A DNA stretch of 64,000 bases from Bombiscardovia nodaiensis. Lineage in GTDB: Bacteria > Actinomycetota > Actinomycetes > Actinomycetales > Bifidobacteriaceae. The position numbers were made by a program, and so were the translations under genes. The notes under the pieces are model-generated. The model saw only the letters and a list, made by a program, of their open reading frames with translations. It did not search any database and was not told the origin of the DNA. Shown here piece by piece: positions 57,498 to 64,000 of the stretch (positions within the stretch are counted from its first letter, which is position 1; every line of letters begins with the position of its first letter). The stretch spans positions 1,674,001 through 1,738,000 of the forward strand of contig AP026798.1 in NCBI GenBank assembly GCA_033127725.1, in the 5' to 3' direction.

Positions 57498-57715
57498 GGC
57501 GACACTTTTCAACGAATTCCTGCTGATCTGCGGCTCTTGACGCGGAAGGAACCGGCGCGGACGGTGGCCCGAATAGACACGATTTTTGGGTAATGGTCAG
57601 GGGGCGCGCATAGGTTTGGAATGTTATCTGTGTGAGATTGGTTGGGGAATCGGCTCACGCCTGGGAAGCCGCGCTGTGGGCACTCCTTCCTTGCGATATG
57701 CACGGGAAGGGTCTC

Positions 57716-59491
57716 ATGGGATACACGTTGGCGCACTGGGCGCAAAAATGGGCTGCGCGCACCGGCATGTTCACACTGGCGGTGGGGTTGAGCCTCGCGT
57801 CGGCCTCCTCCGCATTCGCAACCGCCCCTGCTCCTGGGCCAGCAGCATCATCGGGGCAGCAGAGCGCGTCAACTCCCTCTGCACAGCCCAATCCTGCGCA
57901 ACCGCCTGCTCAGCAAAGACTGAGCTCACAGGCTCTTTCTGCGAAGGACAGCCCTAGCACAGCGAGCGCAACCGACCAGGCCAAACCCCAACTACCGCCG
58001 ACTGCGAGCACAACTGAACCCGGCAGTGGTCAAACCCAGCAAGCCCCAAGCCAAAGCCAAACTCCAAGCCAGGCGCAAACCCGGGGCACTGAGCAGAAAA
58101 TCCAGTCCACAGGTGCGCAATCCAGCCTCTCGCAGCTGAGCGGCACATCTCAGAGTAGGCCAGGACCAACTGGCCAAGGGCAGAGTCCTCAGCCCGTCAG
58201 CCGAAGCAGCAGCAACCAACTCACCGGCAGGGGTGTCAATGACCCCCAGATCAGCCCCCGTGGCATAGCGGTCAAACCGCCCTGCACGCTGGGCTCTACG
58301 CCTATCAAATCCTGCCTGCCGGACCCGGCTTTTGCCCAGGCTATCGCCACTCTGGGCAACAAGAGCGTGAACGACCCGCTCACCCACAGCGACGCGGACA
58401 CCACCTTCCTCTGGCTCTCCGGCAACGGCATCGAAAGCATCAACGGCATCCAGAACTTCGCCTACCTGGACACGCTCAACATCTCCGACAACCACGTCAC
58501 CGATTTAAGCCCCCTGAAGGGCCTGCCGCAAGACAAAGTCTGGCCCTGGATGAACAAGTTCATAGAGCTCAACATCTCCAACAACGGCATCACCGACCCA
58601 GCCGCGCTCAACTTGGACAGCCTGACCAACCTGACCGACTTGGCAACACTGAATATGTCGGGCAACAAGATGGGCAACATCACCGCCCTCCAGGCCGTAA
58701 CCGTCTTCCCCTCGCTCACCTCCCTGGACCTGTCCAGCAACCAGATTTCCGACATGACGCCGATTACCCAGCGCCTGAGCCAGCTGACCAAATTGTCCAC
58801 CCTGGACATCAGCAAGCAGATTATCCGCCTGCCCGACCTGACCCTGAACCCTGGGCAGCCCATGAGCTTAGGGCCCGGCACCGTGAACTCCGGCAATCCG
58901 CCCGCCACACCCGCCCTCCTCGCCGCGCAAGACCCGGCCAAGCCCTTGGCACCGGCGACGAACGGGTCCTACGACGCGCCTGGTGCCAAAGCCGTGTGGT
59001 CCACCACCCTGCCCGGCGAGCACACGTATTCTTTCGCCCACTCGGGCGCGCTCACTGTCGCCGGAAAGTCCTACGCCTTTTCGGGCACCTTCATACAGGA
59101 TGTGACCGGCTCGATAGTGACCTTCGACCCGGCCAACGGCCAGCCGACCTTTACCCGTCCGGTAGCTGCCAACACGGCCGTTGCCCGCCCACCAGACCCC
59201 GTCCGTGCGGACTGGCACTTCGCCGGCTGGTTCCAGGCAGGCGCGAGTAGCCCCTGGAATTTCAGCCAGCCCGTCCTCACCTCAATGACGCTCACCGCCC
59301 GCTGGTCTCAGTTCAGGACTCTGCCACAGAGCGGGGCCATACCCTTGGAACACCTAGGCGGCGGGGCGCTGCTCATGGTGAGTCTTGTGAGCGCCGGAGC
59401 GTATGGAGCGTATCTGCTCGTGCGCAAGCGCCCGCTCAGCGCACCCAGCAGCAGACTGGCAGGCAGGCGCAGCAGCCAGCGCAGGCACTGA
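57716..59491 (+). CDS. Leucine-rich-repeat surface protein (internalin-like) with LPQSG signal
   Basis: About 591 residues from ATG 57716, chosen because GGGAAGG lies six bases upstream (ATG 57698 and GTG 57632 are alternatives). A signal peptide ends near SAFATA. A Pro/Gln/Ser/Thr linker (~res 40-180) leads to about five to six leucine-rich repeats (LNISDNHVTDLSPL, LNMSGNKMGNITAL, LDLSSNQISDMTPI). An InlB-type domain (GWFQ...SMTLTARW) follows. The end is TLPQSGAIPLEHLGGG, a membrane helix and basic tail. The order resembles Listeria internalins. Likely adhesin; ligand unknown. Confidence 0.85.
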   Translation: MGYTLAHWAQKWAARTGMFTLAVGLSLASASSAFATAPAPGPAASSGQQSASTPSAQPNPAQPPAQQRLSSQALSAKDSPSTASATDQAKPQLPPTASTTEPGSGQTQQAPSQSQTPSQAQTRGTEQKIQSTGAQSSLSQLSGTSQSRPGPTGQGQSPQPVSRSSSNQLTGRGVNDPQISPRGIAVKPPCTLGSTPIKSCLPDPAFAQAIATLGNKSVNDPLTHSDADTTFLWLSGNGIESINGIQNFAYLDTLNISDNHVTDLSPLKGLPQDKVWPWMNKFIELNISNNGITDPAALNLDSLTNLTDLATLNMSGNKMGNITALQAVTVFPSLTSLDLSSNQISDMTPITQRLSQLTKLSTLDISKQIIRLPDLTLNPGQPMSLGPGTVNSGNPPATPALLAAQDPAKPLAPATNGSYDAPGAKAVWSTTLPGEHTYSFAHSGALTVAGKSYAFSGTFIQDVTGSIVTFDPANGQPTFTRPVAANTAVARPPDPVRADWHFAGWFQAGASSPWNFSQPVLTSMTLTARWSQFRTLPQSGAIPLEHLGGGALLMVSLVSAGAYGAYLLVRKRPLSAPSSRLAGRRSSQRRH

Positions 59492-59584
59492 GTGACCCTT
59501 ACCCGCACCAGCAGTTTACAATAGGAGGTGCAAGAGGCTGCCAGCAGGGCGCGGGCGGCCAAGCGTACGGCGAGGAGGCTCATG

Positions 59585-59791
59585 ATGGCAGGAAACGAGC
59601 AGGAAGCGGCGAAAGCGCGGGCCAACAAGTATTGGTCGGAGAAAGACCAGAAGCAGTATGAGCATGTGGCGGCTAGCGAGGCTGAGCGCGGGCAGAGCGA
59701 GAAGACTGCGGAGCGCATTGCGGCGGCTACCGTCAATAAAGAGCGCAGGCGCGAGGGGCGCACCAAAGAGCAGGAAGAAGAGCGAAAGTAG
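59585..59791 (+). CDS. Plasmid-stabilisation-type small protein
   Basis: A 68-residue basic/acidic cytoplasmic protein from ATG 59585 (GAGGAGG six bases upstream; ATG 59582 and an upstream frame to 59528 are less likely). It contains the family signature YWSEKDQKQYEHV...ERG-x-SEKTAERIAAATVNKERRREGRT, known from small proteins annotated as plasmid stabilisation proteins, whose role is unclear. An intrinsic terminator follows. Confidence 0.72.
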   Translation: MAGNEQEAAKARANKYWSEKDQKQYEHVAASEAERGQSEKTAERIAAATVNKERRREGRTKEQEEERK

Positions 59792-59820
59792 AGCGAAAAG
59801 CGAGCGCTTTATATAACAAG

Positions 59821-59856
59821 ATGGGCCAGAGCATCTGATGCTGTAGCCCATTTTTT
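59821..59856 (+). terminator. Intrinsic terminator after small plasmid-stabilisation-type gene
   Basis: ATGGGC and GAGCATC pair imperfectly with GATGCTG and GCCCAT around a short loop, followed by TTTTTT. Orientation fits the plus-strand gene. Confidence 0.8.
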
Positions 59857-59914
59857 CGTTTAATCGACGGGGCTTAGCCGCAGAAAACAGCAGCCGCTAC
59901 TCCGCAACCACAAC

Positions 59915-60694
59915 TCAGCCGAAGCGGCCGGAGATGTAGCGTTCGGTGTCTTCCTCGTGGGGGTTGGAGAAGATAGTGGTGGTGTCGTCCATCTCGACCA
60001 GGTGGCCGGGCTGGCCTACGGCTTTGAGGTTGAAGAAGGCCGTGTAGTCGGAGACGCGGGCGGCCTGCTGCATGTTGTGGGTCACAATCACGATGGTGTA
60101 GTCCTGCTTGAGCTCGTTAATCAAATCTTCAACGGCCAGCGTGGAAATGGGGTCGAGCGCGGAGCATGGCTCGTCCATCAGCAGCACTTGCGGGTGCACT
60201 GCCACCGCGCGAGCGATGCACAAACGCTGCTGCTGGCCGCCTGAGAGGCCGATTCCGGGCTTGTCTAAGCGGTCTTTGACCTCGTTCCACAAGTTGGCGC
60301 CGCGCAGGGCCCACTCAACTAAATCGTCGGCATCAGACTTGGAAATATGCTTGTTATTGAGCCGGATGCCCGCCAGCACGTTCTCGCGAATCGACATAGT
60401 CGGGAAGGGATTGGCCCTCTGGAAGACCATACCCACGTCTCGGCGCACGGCCACCGGGTCCACATCCGCCCCATACAAGTCCTGGCCTTCTAGCAAGACT
60501 TGACCCTTGACGTGGGCGCCGGGCGTAATCTCGTGCATGCGGTCGAGGGTGCGCAAAACCGTTGATTTGCCGCAGCCCGAAGGCCCGATGAAAGCGGTGA
60601 CCTTGTTGGCTTTAATGGTCATGTTCACGTCTTCGACCGCTAGGAAATCGCCGTAGAACACGTTCAAGTGGTTAATGTCTATGCGCTGACCCAT
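59915..60694 (-). CDS. pstB: Phosphate ABC transporter, ATP-binding protein
   Basis: The ATPase of the high-affinity phosphate importer, 259 residues, cytoplasmic side of the membrane. Walker [13 protein letters not shown] signature [14 protein letters not shown], Walker [14 protein letters not shown] and the switch His ([14 protein letters not shown]) are intact. It begins 80 bp downstream of pstA and ends the pst operon. Confidence 0.97.
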   Translation of the reverse strand: MGQRIDINHLNVFYGDFLAVEDVNMTIKANKVTAFIGPSGCGKSTVLRTLDRMHEITPGAHVKGQVLLEGQDLYGADVDPVAVRRDVGMVFQRANPFPTMSIRENVLAGIRLNNKHISKSDADDLVEWALRGANLWNEVKDRLDKPGIGLSGGQQQRLCIARAVAVHPQVLLMDEPCSALDPISTLAVEDLINELKQDYTIVIVTHNMQQAARVSDYTAFFNLKAVGQPGHLVEMDDTTTIFSNPHEEDTERYISGRFG

Positions 60695-60774
60695 TTAGTG
60701 GCTCACTCTCTGGCACATTCGGCTGGCTGGCTGCGCCGGGATAGGCCGGGCGCAATGGTGTACACATGCAATCA

Positions 60775-61857
60775 TTATTGTTTCTCCTGCACCGAAAAGA
60801 CCTTGGAAACCAAGCGGCCCAAGAGATTCAAGACCAATACGACCACGATAAGCGCCAGCGCCGCAGCCCAAGCCCGCTCCATGCGAATGCCCGCCACGCA
60901 GCCCGCAGGCGCGCCCGGACCACACACAGCCAAGCCCTGCGAATACTCGTTGTACACGTAGACCGGCAGCGTAGTCATGCGGCCGGAGAAGAGGTTGGGA
61001 TTGGTGGAGGCAATGAAACCCGAAGCGATGAGCAGGGGCGCAGTTTCGCCAATCACGCGGGCAATGGCAAGAATCACGCCGGAGACGATGCCAGGCAGGG
61101 CGGTACGCAAGACGATTTTAGTAATCGTGCGCTGCTTGGTCACGCCCAGTGCGTAGGCCGCCTCGCGCAAGTCGCCGGGCACGATGCGCAGCATGTCTTC
61201 CGAAGTTTTCACGACCGTGGGAATCATTAGCAAAGAAAGGGCTACCGAGCCGGAAAAACCGTTGACCGTGCCGGGGCCTACTAGGGTGGCAAACATAGAG
61301 AAAGCGAAGAGGCCGGCCACGATCGAGGGGATGCCGCTCATCACGTCGACCAGCAGGGAAATTGCCCGAGCCATGCGGCCGCCGGAAGCGTATTCTACTA
61401 AAAAGACAGCGCACATGACGCCGATAGGCACCGAGATAATCATGGCTCCAGCTGTGACTTCCAGCGTGCCGATAATGGCGTGAAGAATGCCGCCGTGGCC
61501 GCCAGTTGCAGTGGGATTACCACCCACGACGCCCGACATATTGTGGCTTAAAAAGTCCCAGTTGAGGCGTTTCAGGCCTTTCGACAGGCTGACCCAGAGG
61601 ACCGAGACCAGCGGAATCAGAGCGATGAGGAAGGAGATGACAATTAGCACGGTCATAACCGCGTTGTGGCGCTTGCGGGCGCGAATCGAGGAGCGCGTGG
61701 GCCGGAAGCGGTCAAAGTCGATAACAGGTTTCGGGCTGGGCTGATTAGGCTGGCTGTGCTGGCCCGACCGACCAGCTTGGCCCTCTCCCTCTGCTTCGCC
61801 CCGGCTGGACTTCGCCCGGGCAGCGCGAGCCAGGGAACTCAAATCGGCGGCGCTCAC
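60775..61857 (-). CDS. pstA: Phosphate ABC transporter permease
   Basis: An inner-membrane permease, 360 residues. A hydrophilic Gly/Ser/Lys-rich N-terminus (~60 residues) precedes six helices; the permease signature is EAAYALGVTKQRTITKIVLRTALPGIVSGV. It overlaps pstC by four bases. Confidence 0.95.
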   Translation of the reverse strand: MSAADLSSLARAARAKSSRGEAEGEGQAGRSGQHSQPNQPSPKPVIDFDRFRPTRSSIRARKRHNAVMTVLIVISFLIALIPLVSVLWVSLSKGLKRLNWDFLSHNMSGVVGGNPTATGGHGGILHAIIGTLEVTAGAMIISVPIGVMCAVFLVEYASGGRMARAISLLVDVMSGIPSIVAGLFAFSMFATLVGPGTVNGFSGSVALSLLMIPTVVKTSEDMLRIVPGDLREAAYALGVTKQRTITKIVLRTALPGIVSGVILAIARVIGETAPLLIASGFIASTNPNLFSGRMTTLPVYVYNEYSQGLAVCGPGAPAGCVAGIRMERAWAAALALIVVVLVLNLLGRLVSKVFSVQEKQ

Positions 61858-62888
61858 TTGGCGGCCCCCTTCCCCGTAATCCGGCGAGCCAGGAAGTTCA
61901 CCAGGAAGGTAATGACAAAGAGCACAAGACCTGTTGCAATCAGCGTGGCCACGCCCATGGAGTCAGCCTCCGGGAACTGGGAGGCGATGTTGGCAGCGAT
62001 GGTCTGGCTAGTGGAGGCGCGCAGGAGGCGCAGGGAGTAGGAGAAACCGGGCGAGAGGATCATCAGCACCGCCATCGTCTCCCCCAGGGCGCGGCCCAGG
62101 CCCAGCATCGAGGCCGAAATTAAGCCTGAACGCGCGAAGGGCAGCACCGCCAGGCGAATCGTCTCCCACTTGGTGGCGCCCAGGGCCAGAGCTGCCTCCT
62201 GCTGCAGGCGCGGGGCTTGGGCGAAAATGTCACGGGCCACGGAAGTAATAATGGGCAGAATCATCACAGCCAGCACCAGGGCGACCGTGGCCACCGAGCG
62301 GGCCGGAGCGGCTACAGGGCCGGAGAAAATGGGAATCCAGCCCAGGTAGCGAGCCACCCAAGCCCAAAAGCCAGTGATAGCGGGCACCAATACCAGCGCC
62401 CCCCAGAGGCCATAAATCACCGAGGGGATGGCCGCCAGCAGGTCCACCACCGAGCTCAGGAGCGTGGAGAGCTTGCGGGGGGCGTAGTGGGTGATGAAGA
62501 GGGCGATGCCCGTGGAGACTGGGAAAGCCAGGAGCAGAGCCAATCCGGCAATCAGAATCGTACCGAAGAGGAGGGGGCCCACGTAAGCGGCGAAGGAGGA
62601 GGCCCGTCCGCCAGAGAGCGACTCTAGGGCAGATGTGCGGGCAGCTGGGTCGCCAGTGAAGGCTGGCAGGGCGCGCAAAATAAGGAAAATCGTTACCGCA
62701 GCCAGGGCTAAGAAGATGAGAATGCCCGCGCCCCAAGCACAAATTTTGAAGGCCTTGTCGGCCACTCGCCCAGAGCCCGCCGCGCTTGCAGGGGCATCAT
62801 TTGCTGCCGGAGTTGGATCAGGCACTGTCGATTCCTCCACCGTACGAACGGCTTGCCCGCCACCCTGGGGAGTCAAAACGTCACTCAT
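61854..62888 (-). CDS. pstC: Phosphate ABC transporter permease
   Basis: The partner permease, 344 residues. An N-terminal soluble extension (~45 residues) precedes the membrane part, with EAALALGATKWETIRLAVLPFARSGLIS as the EAA-type loop that meets PstB. It overlaps both pstS and pstA by four bases (ATGA type), so the three are tightly coupled. Confidence 0.95.
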   Translation of the reverse strand: MSDVLTPQGGGQAVRTVEESTVPDPTPAANDAPASAAGSGRVADKAFKICAWGAGILIFLALAAVTIFLILRALPAFTGDPAARTSALESLSGGRASSFAAYVGPLLFGTILIAGLALLLAFPVSTGIALFITHYAPRKLSTLLSSVVDLLAAIPSVIYGLWGALVLVPAITGFWAWVARYLGWIPIFSGPVAAPARSVATVALVLAVMILPIITSVARDIFAQAPRLQQEAALALGATKWETIRLAVLPFARSGLISASMLGLGRALGETMAVLMILSPGFSYSLRLLRASTSQTIAANIASQFPEADSMGVATLIATGLVLFVITFLVNFLARRITGKGAAK

Positions 62889-64000
62889 GAGGCCTCGATT
62901 GCTTGAAGCGATTGCATGACTTTTTCACGCATTCCTGGAGTCAGCGGCACCGAACCCGCGTTCGCCGCCGCCTGCTTCTGCCCGGCCTCGCTGGCCACAT
63001 AGGTCAGCCAAGACTTGGCAAAGGCCGCCTTGGAACCATCCGAATCCCGCTGATAGGCCTGGCAGGCCACGTCGTACGAGACCAGGAGCACCGGATACGC
63101 GCCCGCCTGCTGGGTCTGGTAATCCACCTTCACCAGCTGGCGCAGGGAGCCCTCCGGTTGCGGCTCATACTTGACATTGTCCATCATCTTGGCCGCGCCC
63201 TGCTCGTTCGCCGCCACATACGACTGCCCCACCTTGACCGCCACGGTGCCCAGCCCGGAAGTCTGAGCTGCGTCCGCGTAGCCAATGGTGCCTTCGGCCT
63301 GCGTGAGCGTCATGACCAGGCCCGCCGTGCCCTTAGCGCCCTGCCCCAGGTCGTTAGGCCAGTTTTCGCCCGGCTGGTAGGGCCAGGCCGGTCCCGCCGC
63401 AGCCTTCAAGTACTTTAAGAAACTCTTGGTAGTGCCCGACTTGTCTGAGCGGTGCACAACCGTAATCGGCAGGTCCGGCAGCTTAACTCCAGGGTTCAGC
63501 TGGGCCAGGCGGGCGTCGTTCCAGCGGGTGATCTGCCCCTGGAAAATCGCCGCAATCGTCTGCGGGTCCATGCGCAGGTGCTTGCCCGAATCGTTGAGCC
63601 CAGCCGAGGGCAGGTTGTAAGCCAGAGCAATCGGAGTGACATAGACCGGCACCTCAAAGGCCGTGCCCCGCGCGCAGACCGCCTTAGACTGCTCTATTTG
63701 CGCGCTATTGAGCGGTTCGTCGGTGCCCGCCCAGATGACCGAGCCGTTGAGCAAGGCCGTCACGCCAGCGCCCGAACCCGCCGGATCGTACGAGATACGC
63801 GCCCCGGGGTGGGCGGCGTGAAAGTCCGCAATCCAAGCCTCGTTGGCCGACTGCTGGGAGGAAGCGCCCGATCCTGCGAACTCGCCATTCAGGGAAGCGC
63901 TGCCAGCCGGAGCCGAAGCCTGCTCCCCCGCTGCCGCCGAGCCCGAAGCCGCGCCCGCGCCCGATGGAGTCGCCGGAGCGTTGTCCCCGCAGGCCGCCAG
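62885..64000 (-). CDS. pstS: Phosphate-binding lipoprotein, 5' partial
   Basis: A PstS-type substrate-binding protein truncated by the window edge: only the signal-peptide start is missing. The lipobox LAACGD lies at the very end (63983-64000), so the protein would be a lipid-anchored binding subunit. A Gly/Ala/Ser-rich linker is followed by FAGSGASSQQ, IADFHAAHPGARI, DPAGSGAG and VHRSDKSGTTKSFLKYL, typical PstS phosphate-contact segments. The stop is at 62885, overlapping pstC. Confidence 0.95.
   Translation of the reverse strand: MAACGDNAPATPSGAGAASGSAAAGEQASAPAGSASLNGEFAGSGASSQQSANEAWIADFHAAHPGARISYDPAGSGAGVTALLNGSVIWAGTDEPLNSAQIEQSKAVCARGTAFEVPVYVTPIALAYNLPSAGLNDSGKHLRMDPQTIAAIFQGQITRWNDARLAQLNPGVKLPDLPITVVHRSDKSGTTKSFLKYLKAAAGPAWPYQPGENWPNDLGQGAKGTAGLVMTLTQAEGTIGYADAAQTSGLGTVAVKVGQSYVAANEQGAAKMMDNVKYEPQPEGSLRQLVKVDYQTQQAGAYPVLLVSYDVACQAYQRDSDGSKAAFAKSWLTYVASEAGQKQAAANAGSVPLTPGMREKVMQSLQAIEAS

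Noticed and set aside
57498..57715. Search for an AbiEii toxin after the AbiEi-like gene
   Set aside because: The three plus frames are closed within tens of codons and show no nucleotidyltransferase motif.

Overview
The window is 64 kb of moderately GC-rich DNA that looks like a chromosome segment from the Bifidobacteriaceae (Actinobacteria). The pointers are the rpoB-rpoC pair with a TTG-initiated RpoB, a DeoR-galT-galK cluster, a GlxR-like Crp/Fnr regulator, a sortase-dependent pilus cluster of bifidobacterial layout, and several actinobacterial cell-envelope genes. No phage, insertion sequence, CRISPR array, rRNA or tRNA gene was seen. Most genes lie on the minus strand.

Layout. 1-1.3 kb holds the 3' end of a transglutaminase-fold membrane protein whose catalytic triad appears lost. 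1.4-9.3 kb is rpoB-rpoC on the minus strand. 9.6-13 kb is a large secreted protein with two seven-blade RCC1 propellers and an InlB-type repeat. 13.4-18.4 kb carries a secreted family-8 polysaccharide lyase and an LPLTG pilin-like protein. 18.6-25 kb has a small membrane protein, mutY, trmL and the galactose (Leloir) genes galK and galT with a DeoR regulator. 25-42 kb is mostly housekeeping on the minus strand: a frameshifted glycosyltransferase, an old-yellow-enzyme oxidoreductase, a class A PBP, a Crp/Fnr regulator, a lipoate ligase, a TM2 protein, oligopeptidase B, an App1-type phosphatase, GcvH, an L,D-transpeptidase, NudC and an alpha/beta hydrolase. 42.4-46.8 kb holds a degenerate-Nudix protein, thioredoxin, a G5-domain cell-wall hydrolase, a small membrane protein and a purine permease. 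47-54.8 kb is the pilus cluster (tip pilin, backbone pilin, class C sortase). 55-59.8 kb has an AEC transporter, two small proteins, an orphan AbiEi-like antitoxin and a leucine-rich-repeat surface protein. 59.9-64 kb is the phosphate uptake operon pstSCAB, with pstS cut by the window end.

The strongest unusual observation is a run of ten G (C on the coding strand) between the signal peptide and the body of the tip pilin. With ten bases the gene is out of frame; nine or twelve would restore it. This is the signature of a phase-variable ON/OFF pilus, here read in the OFF state. Other points of interest are the duplicated RCC1 propeller module, a shared LPxxG-xIPL sorting signal on two unrelated surface proteins, a perfect inverted repeat over the probable leaderless promoter of the AbiEi-like gene, a perfect 24-bp palindrome beside a decayed gene fragment, the orphan GcvH plus domain-permuted lipoate ligase, and the apparent pseudo-transglutaminase.
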